A stretch of DNA of 64,000 nt. Source: Chloroflexota bacterium. GTDB lineage: Bacteria > Chloroflexota > Anaerolineae > UBA4142 > SHND01. Both the position numbers and the translations under genes were made by a program. Shown here one piece after another: positions 1 through 7,515 of this stretch (position 1 is its first letter; each line of letters starts with the position of its first letter). The DNA lies in contig SHND01000003.1 of the NCBI GenBank assembly GCA_004295045.1, forward strand, positions 1 through 64,000. Direction: 5' to 3'. Below the pieces are notes generated by a model that did not search any database, had not been told where the DNA came from, and worked only from the letters and a program-made list of their open reading frames with translations.

Positions 1-1955
1 TCACTTCTCTCTTGCTTGCCGAATATCGCGCACGCAACACGATCAACCTGAAGCAGTTCTGGCAGCGCCGCGCGCGGCGTTTGCTTCCCGCGCTCTTTGC
101 AATGATCACAGCGGTTTTGATCTACGCAGTGATTCTTTTGCCTGATGAAGTCGCGTCACTGCGCGCAGATGCGCTGGCGGCTTTTACGTACATTACGAAT
201 TGGTATTTGATCGTCGCGCAGAAGAGTTACTTTGAAGCGGTGGGGCGTCCTTCATTGCTTCAGCACCTTTGGTCCCTCGCGGTCGAAGAACAATTCTATC
301 TTTTGTGGCCCCTCATCTTTGCTTTTGTCTTGACACGCCTGAAAACGCGCGGGGCAATGCTCTTGCTCATGTTCGGCGCAACTGCATCGGCGCTGTGGAT
401 GGGATTTTTGTTTCAACCCGATACCGACCCATCGCGTATTTATTATGGAACTGACACACGCGCCGCGGGCTTGTTGATCGGCGCGGCGTTGGCGTTTGTG
501 TGGACGCCGCGTGCACAAGACGAAAAACCATCCATCGCGCGTCGCTGGCTCTTGGATGGCGTTGGTGTCGCCGCACTCGGGGCACTCATCGTCGCTTGCT
601 TGTTCCTGAGCGAGTTCGATCCGTTTTTGTATCAAGGCGGAATGTTGCTTGTCGCCGCAGCAACCGCGCTCGTCATCGCCGCAGTGACAACTCCCAATTC
701 GCCGATTCTCGCCTCGCTCATGGGCGTGGGGATATTGCGTTGGATCGGTTTGCGTTCCTACAGTTTGTACTTGTGGCATTGGCCTGTCTTTATGGTGACG
801 CGCCCGCAACTCGATACAACGCTCGAAGGATTACCACTGCTGGGCTTGCGCTTGGCGCTGACCTTTGCGCTCGCGGAAATTTCCTTTCGCATCATCGAAA
901 CGCCGATTCGCAAAGGCGCGTTGGGTAAAGCATGGAACGCGTGGTATTCCGCACAAGGGGCGCGGCAGTGGGGTTTGAGTTTTGTGGGGATTGGATTGAG
1001 CAGCGCGTTGATCGTCGGAGCCGTCCTGTTGGGCAGTGCCCTTTTGCGCGCGCAGCCCACGCAAGAACCGAATTATGTGTTGACGACAAGCGCGGATGAA
1101 ACGGTTTCGTACGAGGAGCAAACTGCCGCGCAACAAAGCGAGACAACGCCGGAAACAGCCGAAACGGAATCTGCCACCTCTTCGGATCTTTCGCCCGTGT
1201 CATTTCTCATTTTGGAACAAGAGCCAGCCGCAAACGCGAAAGATATAACTTTAGCATCTCCCGCAATCGGCGCGTGGATTTACAACTATCGCGTAGAACG
1301 CATCACAGCGCCGACATCGGCGCTAGCGAATACGGCGCAAACATTGGCAAGCCCGCGCGCCACTGTGGATTGCGATGAAAAATGTCAGGTGCGAGCCGAA
1401 TTCGCGGACGCGGCAACCGCCGGTAAATCCTCATCGCCGACGACTAATGTTGCGGCGGGTCCGCCTGCGCCTCTCGTGGACGCGCAAGTTCTTGCGATTG
1501 GCGATTCGGTCATGTTGGGCGCCTCGAATTATTTGCGCAAGACAATCACTGCAGTTGATGTGGATGCCAAAATCGGACGTCAAGTCTCCACAGCTCTGCA
1601 ATTATTGCGCGAACGCCAAGACGCGCATTTATTGGCGCCTGTCATCGTGATTCATTTGGGAAATAACGGAAGATTCAGTGAGAAACAGTTTGACGAAATG
1701 ATGACTGTTTTAAAGGATGTACCGCACGTAATCTTTCTCACGACCAAAGTCCCGCGCAAATGGCAAGAACCGAACAACAACGCGCTCGTAGAGGGCGTGA
1801 AACGCTATCCCAACGCAGTGCTGGTGGATTGGAACAGTGTGAGCAGCGCGCACCCGGAATGGTTCTGGAAAGACGGCATTCATCTCCGCCCCGATGGGGC
1901 ACAAGTGTACGCCAACCTCATCGCGGAAACTATCTCGCAAACTCAAGTGCAATAA
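1..1955 (+). CDS. Acyltransferase-3 family membrane protein with C-terminal SGNH domain (5' partial)
   Basis: Likely an OafA/YrhL-type O-acyltransferase that acetylates a cell-surface glycan. The reading frame is open to the window edge: codons before the first in-frame TTG at 12 read T-S-L, matching the usual ITSLLLAEY context of this family, so the true start lies upstream. The AT3 part has many membrane helices and the family motif SLAVEEQFYLLWPL (about residue 90). It is followed by a Thr/Glu-rich extracytoplasmic linker (about 350-490) and an SGNH-type domain: GDS near residue 500, an LGNNG block, and DGIH near the C-terminus (Ser, Asn, Asp/His blocks). The AT3-SGNH arrangement is well known in O-acetyltransferases such as OatA. 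The gene ends at a shared terminator facing another SGNH protein. Family call is firm; the substrate is not known. Confidence 0.9.
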   Translation, partial: TSLLLAEYRARNTINLKQFWQRRARRLLPALFAMITAVLIYAVILLPDEVASLRADALAAFTYITNWYLIVAQKSYFEAVGRPSLLQHLWSLAVEEQFYLLWPLIFAFVLTRLKTRGAMLLLMFGATASALWMGFLFQPDTDPSRIYYGTDTRAAGLLIGAALAFVWTPRAQDEKPSIARRWLLDGVGVAALGALIVACLFLSEFDPFLYQGGMLLVAAATALVIAAVTTPNSPILASLMGVGILRWIGLRSYSLYLWHWPVFMVTRPQLDTTLEGLPLLGLRLALTFALAEISFRIIETPIRKGALGKAWNAWYSAQGARQWGLSFVGIGLSSALIVGAVLLGSALLRAQPTQEPNYVLTTSADETVSYEEQTAAQQSETTPETAETESATSSDLSPVSFLILEQEPAANAKDITLASPAIGAWIYNYRVERITAPTSALANTAQTLASPRATVDCDEKCQVRAEFADAATAGKSSSPTTNVAAGPPAPLVDAQVLAIGDSVMLGASNYLRKTITAVDVDAKIGRQVSTALQLLRERQDAHLLAPVIVIHLGNNGRFSEKQFDEMMTVLKDVPHVIFLTTKVPRKWQEPNNNALVEGVKRYPNAVLVDWNSVSSAHPEWFWKDGIHLRPDGAQVYANLIAETISQTQVQ

Positions 1956-1989
1956 AAACTCGGATTTTCGTTTGAAAATCCGAGTTTTT
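1954..1989. terminator. Bidirectional intrinsic terminator between convergent genes
   Basis: Perfect 15-bp inverted repeat (arms 1954-1968 and 1975-1989, 6-nt loop). A-run on the left and T-run on the right make it a Rho-independent terminator on both strands. It overlaps the stop codon at 1953-1955 and abuts the stop of the minus-strand gene at 1990. Confidence 0.88.
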
Positions 1990-3009
1990 TTATGGTTCGT
2001 TTCCAAGTTCGCGCCGAATCTCATCGAGAACCATGAGCGCGCTCAAGTCCTCCAGCGCATCGCCCGCCTGCATCGCTGCGAGTGAACTAAAGTTGCGCGT
2101 GCCTCCACCCAGCATATGCAGTCCATCCGCCTCCAAGCCGCGCCCCGGCACGGTCCCCGCAATCAAATCATAATCCCACAGCGGCACGTTATACGCCGAC
2201 GCGGTTTTTCGAATCAAGTTATTGATCAAATTCGATTGTCCCTCATACCGATCGGGCTTGGTGCCAAGTACGGGGATGATGCCGTGTGCGAGACAATATT
2301 TGACGATGCGTCCAAGATTCCGTTCGAACATCGTCGGGAATTCCGTATCGTTCGCGCCAAGCCGAATGATCGCAATGCTTGGATTTTGCAAACGCACTTC
2401 GCAGTCGAGAGGACCTTCATCCGACGCGCACAATTCGGGAATATTCCACGAAGGATCAAATTGCGACCATGTGTGCATCCCTTTTTTGACGGCAACGCTC
2501 TCACGTCCAAAAGAGCCGGTATGAAATTCAATCGTCTCTTGCAGGTATGCGAATTTTCCGAGTACGTAGTTTTTGCGGTCAAACGCAGCGAGAAACGGCG
2601 GATACACCATCGTGCTGTCGCCGACTTTGACGAACACGCGCGGGTCGCGCCCTTGCGATTGTCCCAACGCATAAATGTCACGCAAATGTTCGCGCGTCGA
2701 ATCGGAAATCGAGACGAGCTGTTGAATCGCAACGCCGTTGAGGGCGGGAACGGTGGGCAGCGGCGTATGTGGAATCTCTGTTGCCGCAACGGGAAGGGGA
2801 ACGGAAACCTCTGAGGTCGGTGTCGCGACGCGCGGCACGCGCGTTTTACGCGTCCGCTGTGCGAGGCGGGTCGGCGCGACGCGCTCCTCTAAATTTGTTC
2901 GCACTCCCGCGAAATCATAAATGAGCGGAACAATTACACAGAGCGCGACGAGCGCAAAGAAAACGGCGACGAGGATGCGACGTAAATTGTAACTTGCTTG
3001 ATCGTTCAT
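1990..3009 (-). CDS. Membrane-anchored SGNH/GDSL-hydrolase-like protein
   Basis: 339 aa. It has an N-terminal membrane anchor (about residues 10-32), then an Arg/Pro/Val-rich linker, then an SGNH-fold region. Block I appears as VGDST, block III as RLGANDTEF and block V as DGLHM. Such proteins are usually extracytoplasmic esterases or acyl transferases acting on glycans. The gene converges on the AT3-SGNH gene and shares its terminator. The pairing suggests work on the same surface polymer, which is inference. The ATG start is chosen because it gives the anchor directly at the N-terminus; no strong ribosome site is visible. Confidence 0.7.
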   Translation of the reverse strand: MNDQASYNLRRILVAVFFALVALCVIVPLIYDFAGVRTNLEERVAPTRLAQRTRKTRVPRVATPTSEVSVPLPVAATEIPHTPLPTVPALNGVAIQQLVSISDSTREHLRDIYALGQSQGRDPRVFVKVGDSTMVYPPFLAAFDRKNYVLGKFAYLQETIEFHTGSFGRESVAVKKGMHTWSQFDPSWNIPELCASDEGPLDCEVRLQNPSIAIIRLGANDTEFPTMFERNLGRIVKYCLAHGIIPVLGTKPDRYEGQSNLINNLIRKTASAYNVPLWDYDLIAGTVPGRGLEADGLHMLGGGTRNFSSLAAMQAGDALEDLSALMVLDEIRRELGNEP

Positions 3010-3048
3010 GCGGGAATTGATTCGTACGGAACGTTCATTCGCGTCGCA

Positions 3049-4146
3049 TTATAACACGCGCAAGGCGTGGGAGGAACGCATCATACTCTCGCCCCCTTCT
3101 TGTGTAACTACGATGTCGTCCTCAATTCGCACGCCGCCATTGCCCGCGAGATAGATGCCGGGCTCGACGGTAAAGGTCAAGCCGGGCGTCATGACGCGCG
3201 TATCGCCTTCCACCATGTTCGGCGCTTCATGCACCTCTAACCCCAGTCCATGTCCGGTGCGATGCACAAAGTATTCGCCGTATCCTGCATCACGAATCAC
3301 TTGGCGCGCCGCGCGATCTACATCTTGACATTGCGCGCCGGGCTTGACCGCTGCCCTGCCCGCTTTATTCGCCGCGCGCACAATTTCATAGATGCGTTTC
3401 AATTCATCCGCAACGTTTCCAATTGCAACTGTGCGCGTAATGTCGCCGTAATAGCCATCCACCGTACACCAGCCGTCGAGGATCACCAGATCGCCCTTTT
3501 GGATTTGGCGCGTCGTCGCTGTCGTATGCGGCTGCGCGGAATTTTCGCCCGCCGCCACGATGGGTGGATCAGGAATTGTATCCGCGCCGTGTTCGAACAT
3601 GAGCCACTGCCAGCGCGCCGCCATTTCATTTTCCGTTTTTCCGGGCGCGATCTCTTTGTACAATTCTTCCAACGAATCTTCCAGCACGCGTGCCGCGCGG
3701 CGCATCGCATCAACTTCTGCTGCATCTTTATTCATCCGCAGTTCTGCCATGAGGGGACCCGCGTCGCTCTGAATCAGCGTCGGCGCGAATTCTTGCAACT
3801 GTGCCTGCTCCAACACGCGCACGTTGTAATAATCGAGCGCGACGCGTTTTCCATCGAGCGACACTGCGCGTTTCAATGAATCCCAGCCCGCGCCAACCCA
3901 AGCGGCGTCGCTCCACGCATGAAGCGTCAGCGGAATTTTCGTACGCGATTCCACGCGCGGCACTTCGAGAACCGGCACGATCAAATGCGCGGCATCAGGC
4001 GTGATAATCGCCAGCGTCACGCGCTCCGACAAGTGCATCTGCACTCCTGTCAGGTAAAACAAATTCGCAGACGGCACAAGGGCAACGGCGTCAATGCCGC
4101 GCTGCGCCATCAAGTTTCGCAAACGTTCCAAACGCGTTTCACTCAT
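3049..4146 (-). CDS. Xaa-Pro peptidase, M24 family
   Basis: 365 aa, the usual length for PepQ/YpdF-like aminopeptidases. An N-terminal creatinase-like domain (about 1-125) precedes a pita-bread metallopeptidase domain. The dinuclear metal ligands are visible: Asp in ILDGWC, Asp in YGDITR, His in GHGLGLEVHEAP, Glu in FTVEPGIY and Glu in RIEDDI. It should release N-terminal residues preceding proline in the cytoplasm. A good ribosome site (AAGGATG) sits just before the ATG. It lies between the SGNH gene and an SDR gene on the same strand with 30-40 bp gaps, so they may be co-transcribed. Confidence 0.92.
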   Translation of the reverse strand: MSETRLERLRNLMAQRGIDAVALVPSANLFYLTGVQMHLSERVTLAIITPDAAHLIVPVLEVPRVESRTKIPLTLHAWSDAAWVGAGWDSLKRAVSLDGKRVALDYYNVRVLEQAQLQEFAPTLIQSDAGPLMAELRMNKDAAEVDAMRRAARVLEDSLEELYKEIAPGKTENEMAARWQWLMFEHGADTIPDPPIVAAGENSAQPHTTATTRQIQKGDLVILDGWCTVDGYYGDITRTVAIGNVADELKRIYEIVRAANKAGRAAVKPGAQCQDVDRAARQVIRDAGYGEYFVHRTGHGLGLEVHEAPNMVEGDTRVMTPGLTFTVEPGIYLAGNGGVRIEDDIVVTQEGGESMMRSSHALRVL

Positions 4147-4176
4147 TTCTCATCCTTTATCGCACATTTCATTTTT

Positions 4177-4914
4177 TCACACCCACAAGCCGCCGTGTAC
4201 ATTGATCACGGAACCTGTCAGATAGTTCGCCTGCTCGGAAAGCAAATACGCGACGAGATTGGAAATATCTTCCACTTTGCCGAGCGCGCCGAGCGGAATG
4301 ATGCTGGGCAGTTCGCGTTTGTCCGAATCGGTGGTGGCATACGTTTCGATAAAGCCCGGATTGATAATGTTGCAGCGAATGCCGTGACGCGCTTCACTGC
4401 GCGCAACCGATTTGCTCAGGACGACGAGTCCCGTTTTCGCAACATTGTACGCGACCGTCGTCGGCGCGCCGCGCGCGTTTTCGGCATTCAGCGAACCGAT
4501 GTTGATGATATGTCCGTGCTTTTGCGCGCGCATGATCGGCAGCGCGGCTTTGATGCAATAGAATGCGGACGAAAGATTGCCGTCAATGATTTCTTGCCAT
4601 TCTTCAATCGTCGTATCAAACACCGGTTTCACGAGGAACGGTCCGGCATTGTTCACCAACACATCCAACCGTCCAAAATGCGAATGTGTTTGCTCAATCA
4701 ATTCACGCGCGCCCTGCGGCGTCGCCACATCCGCTTGCAGTACGATGGATTCCGGTGCGGACGCTTGCACAGCTGTCAACGCCTCGTGCGCGGAAGCCGC
4801 GTCGCGTTTATAATTGATGACCACACGATACCCGTCGCGCGCCAAGCGTTCCGCAATTGCGCGTCCAATGCCTTTACCGCTGCCCGTGACAATCGCCACG
4901 CGTTCATCGCTCAT
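4177..4914 (-). CDS. Short-chain dehydrogenase/reductase (FabG-like)
   Basis: 245 aa classical SDR. The NAD(P)-binding motif GSGKGIG is at residues 11-17, NNAG near 88, and the catalytic Ser and YNVAK (Tyr, Lys) near 140-160. It most resembles 3-oxoacyl-ACP reductase-type enzymes, but SDR substrate cannot be assigned from sequence and there are no fatty-acid genes next door. A GGAG ribosome site lies shortly before the ATG, and a promoter is visible at 4950-4977. Confidence 0.9.
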   Translation of the reverse strand: MSDERVAIVTGSGKGIGRAIAERLARDGYRVVINYKRDAASAHEALTAVQASAPESIVLQADVATPQGARELIEQTHSHFGRLDVLVNNAGPFLVKPVFDTTIEEWQEIIDGNLSSAFYCIKAALPIMRAQKHGHIINIGSLNAENARGAPTTVAYNVAKTGLVVLSKSVARSEARHGIRCNIINPGFIETYATTDSDKRELPSIIPLGALGKVEDISNLVAYLLSEQANYLTGSVINVHGGLWV

Positions 4915-4949
4915 GTTGATTTCTCCAATCGCTTGATTCGGCGGCGGTC

Positions 4950-4977
4950 ATTCTAACAAAAGAGGGGGATTTTTCAA
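4950..4977 (-). promoter_or_regulatory. Sigma70-type promoter for the SDR gene
   Basis: Minus strand: -35 TTGAAA (4972-4977), 16-bp spacer, -10 TAGAAT (4950-4955). Each hexamer matches consensus at five of six positions. The predicted transcript starts about 28 nt before the ATG. Confidence 0.55.
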
Positions 4978-5026
4978 GACCCCTTGACTATGAGTGAACT
5001 CACCCAACCAGCAAAGCTGCTGTTCT

Positions 5027-5728
5027 ATGCCACAGAAAATAAATGTGAGACGAATTGTTTTAACGATCAACGGGCTCGTGGTTCTCAGCGCTCTCCTCTT
5101 CTTGCTGAATCAAGAAATTGGGTTGTTCGTTGTTCCCGACAATTCCTTTTTAGAGAGCAAACCATGTTCTCCCCCATGCTGGTTCAACATCGTCCCTGGC
5201 AAAACGAGTGACCAGACTGCATGGCAAATTTTGCGCGAACATCCCAGTGTGAATCAACGAACTCTGCAATGGTTTGCAGATCGAAAAGGGATAGAAGATA
5301 TTTCTTGGCTTAACAAACTGGGAGGAGGACAAAATCGCCTTTATCCCCGTAATGGAACAATTCAGGCAATTTACTTGACACCTGATAGCAATTTGAACTT
5401 GGGGCAAGTCGTTTCCAAGATGGGTCCACCTGAAAAGGTTGTTGTCGAACATGGATTTGCAGAGTTTACAAATAGTACAAATGTGATCACTATTTACTAT
5501 CCCTCGCGCGGTGTTATCGTTCAATCTAAATCTCCATCCAGAACTCAAGCCGTAAGACAGTTGATTGAGCCCAACATACCGGTGAATGCATTGCTCTATT
5601 TGTCGGCTGGTTCCTTTAGCGAAATAGTTCAAAATGCCAAAAAGATCGTGCAAGCTGCATATTGGGGCAACCCTGATCACCTCTTCGCGCAAGATTGGCA
5701 TGGGTTTGGCACATATGAGGTCAGATGA
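5027..5728 (+). CDS. Hypothetical membrane-anchored protein
   Basis: 233 aa from the ATG chosen here; an in-frame GTG at 4994 would add 11 residues. An N-terminal hydrophobic segment (about residues 10-28) suggests a signal anchor with the rest outside the cytoplasm. The soluble part has no motif I recognise, although it is globular and rich in Asn, Gln and aromatic residues. Composition is clearly less GC-rich than the surrounding genes, which hints at transfer. It overlaps the next small frame by 14 bp. The overlap could be real coupling or the trace of a frameshift. Confidence 0.6.
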   Translation: MPQKINVRRIVLTINGLVVLSALLFLLNQEIGLFVVPDNSFLESKPCSPPCWFNIVPGKTSDQTAWQILREHPSVNQRTLQWFADRKGIEDISWLNKLGGGQNRLYPRNGTIQAIYLTPDSNLNLGQVVSKMGPPEKVVVEHGFAEFTNSTNVITIYYPSRGVIVQSKSPSRTQAVRQLIEPNIPVNALLYLSAGSFSEIVQNAKKIVQAAYWGNPDHLFAQDWHGFGTYEVR

Positions 5729-5906
5729 GATGTGGCAAGTCCTCCACTATAGCTTTGGTCCGAATGATTTGGAAGGACATTGGTCCGAGGAGGATGTGTT
5801 GTATGCGCCCTATAGCGGGGGCGTGCGCTGGATGTTTGACGGAGGTTACACTTGGTGGGATTTACCCATTGCGCCCACCACAGATGTCTCGATCGCCAAG
5901 TATTAA
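5715..5906 (+). CDS. Small hypothetical ORF, possible frameshifted C-terminus of the preceding gene
   Basis: 63 aa starting at an ATG inside the end of the previous gene, in the +1 frame relative to it. It is rich in Trp, Tyr and Gly (for example YTWWDLP), like the tail of the upstream protein. One insertion or deletion near 5715-5728 would join the two into one protein of about 300 aa. Its last codons and stop lie in the first copy of the 72-bp direct repeat. No function can be given. Confidence 0.4.
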   Translation: MRSDEMWQVLHYSFGPNDLEGHWSEEDVLYAPYSGGVRWMFDGGYTWWDLPIAPTTDVSIAKY

Positions 5907-5954
5907 AAGGAATCCGAAACATCATGCATTATCACCCAATTATCCTATGTGTAT
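5883..5954 (+). repeat. 72-bp direct repeat, copy 1
   Basis: Runs from the last codons of the small ORF at 5715-5906 through the ribosome site and first ten codons of the lipoprotein at 5924. It matches 6424-6495 with only two mismatches by eye. Period 541 bp. Confidence 0.92.
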
Positions 5955-6421
5955 TGCTACTCACTTTCCTACCTAGTTGCTCGCGCCCATCACATCCGAT
6001 GAGTACTACAAGGGGTGTGGGCATTGGCGATGGGAGTCTTGTCGTTGAGATGTGGGCGAGCGAAGATTGCGTCCGCCCTGGAGACACGGTCAAACTCCGC
6101 GCGACGGTGACCAATACGAGTTCCAAAACACAAGTCATCGAATTGCACGACAAACCAGTCTTGGACCTTGTGATTGACTTTAACAAGTCAACACGTATAG
6201 GGATGCGCCGCTGGTCGGATGGCAAACCGCTAACGCCTGACTTGACGCGGCTTGAACTCACACCAGGCGCATCGAAGAGCATCGAGATGGATTGGGTGGT
6301 TGACGAGGGGAAAACTGGGCCGGTGGGAATTAATGCCCAGTTTATTTACAGCGACAGGGTAAGTGTAGTGCCCGGAATACTAGTTAATGTGAGCATTTGT
6401 TCGGGTCCTTTGGGACCCTAA
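5924..6421 (+). CDS. Hypothetical lipoprotein
   Basis: 165 aa. A short hydrophobic signal ends in the lipobox LPSC with Cys19, so it is probably lipid-anchored outside the cytoplasmic membrane. The rest looks like a single beta-sandwich: 'RPGDTVKLRATVTNTS' followed by a 'LTPGASKSIEMDW' strand pattern, similar to intracellular-proteinase-inhibitor/BsuPI-like or CARDB-like folds. This is a fold guess only. AAAGGA precedes the ATG. The gene lies exactly between the two 72-bp repeats, and a truncated copy of its own start (first ten codons) follows it in the second repeat. Confidence 0.65.
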   Translation: MHYHPIILCVLLLTFLPSCSRPSHPMSTTRGVGIGDGSLVVEMWASEDCVRPGDTVKLRATVTNTSSKTQVIELHDKPVLDLVIDFNKSTRIGMRRWSDGKPLTPDLTRLELTPGASKSIEMDWVVDEGKTGPVGINAQFIYSDRVSVVPGILVNVSICSGPLGP

Positions 6422-6423
6422 TT

Positions 6424-6495
6424 GATGTCTCGATCGCCAAGTATTAAAGGAAATCCGAAACATCATGCATTATCACCCAATTATCCTATGTGTAT
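6424..6495 (+). repeat. 72-bp direct repeat, copy 2
   Basis: Second copy of 5883-5954. It again contains a VSIAKY-stop tail and the start MHYHPIILCV, but the lipoprotein frame is lost right after the repeat, where RHS-like sequence begins. The junction looks like a recombination breakpoint. Confidence 0.92.
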
Positions 6496-6700
6496 GGCGT
6501 TCCCTCCGCAATTCAACTTTGATGTGACTGACGCGAATGGCGTGACCACGTACTATGTTGGCAGTCTTTACGAATACACGACATAAGCAGGCGGCAGCAG
6601 CGTCAGCAAGTTTTATTATTTCGGCGGACAGCGCGTGGCAATGAAACAAGACATCAACGTCAGTTATATTCAGGGCGATTGTCCTTCACCCGATCAAGTC
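6494..6700 (+). pseudogene. RHS-repeat protein fragment
   Basis: The plus frame from 6494 reads an RHS/YD-repeat signature: TYYVGSLYEYTT, an in-frame TAA stop (6584-6586), then in the same frame SKFYYFGGQRVAMKQ. These match the end of the RHS core of large secreted RHS proteins. Only about 65 residues remain, and both N-terminal core and tip domain are missing, so it is a relic. Together with the repeat and the orphan small genes, it suggests a dismantled RHS/polymorphic-toxin locus. Confidence 0.8.
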
Positions 6701-6706
6701 AAACAC

Positions 6707-6736
6707 GACCCCCGTTCCAAATTTGGAACGGGGGTC
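6707..6736. terminator. Palindromic bidirectional terminator
   Basis: Perfect 30-bp palindrome (GACCCCCGTTCC arms) followed by an AT-rich stretch. It sits just past the 3' end of the minus-strand MBL-fold gene and likely serves it. Confidence 0.75.
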
Positions 6737-6749
6737 ATTTATTTCAGCA

Positions 6750-7511
6750 TCAAAATTCGATCACATCAAAATCTTTGGCGACGACGACTTTGCCGTGAAA
6801 ATTTTCTTTCGCCGCCGCCCGCCACTTGGTTGGACGCACATCAGGCGGAACGTGAACCAAGACCAGTTCGCCCACTTGCGCGGCAGCCGCTTCTTGCCCC
6901 GCCTCGACCGCGCTCGAATGTCCTTCGCTCGACGTATCGAGCATCGTCGCTTCGTGAAGGAAAATATTCGCCCCGCGCGCAATGTCCACCACGTTGCGGC
7001 TCGGCGCGGTATCCGACGAATACGCGAACACTTTACCCGTCGCGCGTTCGGTGAAACGCAGCGCGAGGGTTGGAACAAAGTGCGTCGTGGGCGCGACGGC
7101 AATGTCAAACTCGCCGATGGGCGGCAGCGTCGTCACGCTGTTTGGCACGACGACGTGATATTTGATTTTCATAAAGTTTGGCAGCAAACGAAAATCGAGC
7201 GCGCTCAGCATCCTGCGCGCGGAGCGAATCGTAGCTTTCAAGCCATAGACATGGAGCGGCGTCTTGCGTCCTGCCATCCACGCATTCATTAACAAAAGGG
7301 GAAAGCCGTAAATGTGATCGGGATGATTGTGCGTGAGAATGATGTGATCAATTTCGGAAGGTTTCACGCCCACCTGCGCGAGCCGCTGCGTGGGACTGCC
7401 GCCGCAGTCAATCAGCACGTTCGTGGATTCACCGCGCACGAGCATGAATGTATTTTCACGATCCGGTCCGCTCCACGCCGAGCCGGTACCGAGGAGAATA
7501 ATTTGAGCCAT
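6750..7511 (-). CDS. MBL-fold metallo-hydrolase (RNase Z-like)
   Basis: 253 aa starting MAQIILLGTGSAW; the longer open frame upstream is out-of-frame overlap with the permease gene. The motif THNHPDHIYG supplies the metal-binding HxHxDH signature. A GTGSA start, a late SSDTAP block and an HEAT motif fit the ribonuclease Z/ElaC-like branch of the metallo-beta-lactamase superfamily. It may cut tRNA 3' trailers, but it is shorter than typical RNase Z (about 305 aa), so another phosphodiesterase role is possible. It starts 4 bp after the permease stop and is the last gene of a three-gene operon. Confidence 0.85.
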   Translation of the reverse strand: MAQIILLGTGSAWSGPDRENTFMLVRGESTNVLIDCGGSPTQRLAQVGVKPSEIDHIILTHNHPDHIYGFPLLLMNAWMAGRKTPLHVYGLKATIRSARRMLSALDFRLLPNFMKIKYHVVVPNSVTTLPPIGEFDIAVAPTTHFVPTLALRFTERATGKVFAYSSDTAPSRNVVDIARGANIFLHEATMLDTSSEGHSSAVEAGQEAAAAQVGELVLVHVPPDVRPTKWRAAAKENFHGKVVVAKDFDVIEF

Positions 7512-7515
7512 AGAG

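Larger units (their letters stand above)
6422..6749. other. Longest stretch without an intact gene
   Basis: It holds repeat copy 2, the RHS relic and a palindromic terminator. Nothing else is recognisable. Confidence 0.8.

Noticed and set aside
3919..4956. 345-codon plus-strand frame over the M24 and SDR genes
   Set aside because: Antisense to two well-supported enzymes; composition typical of shadow frames.
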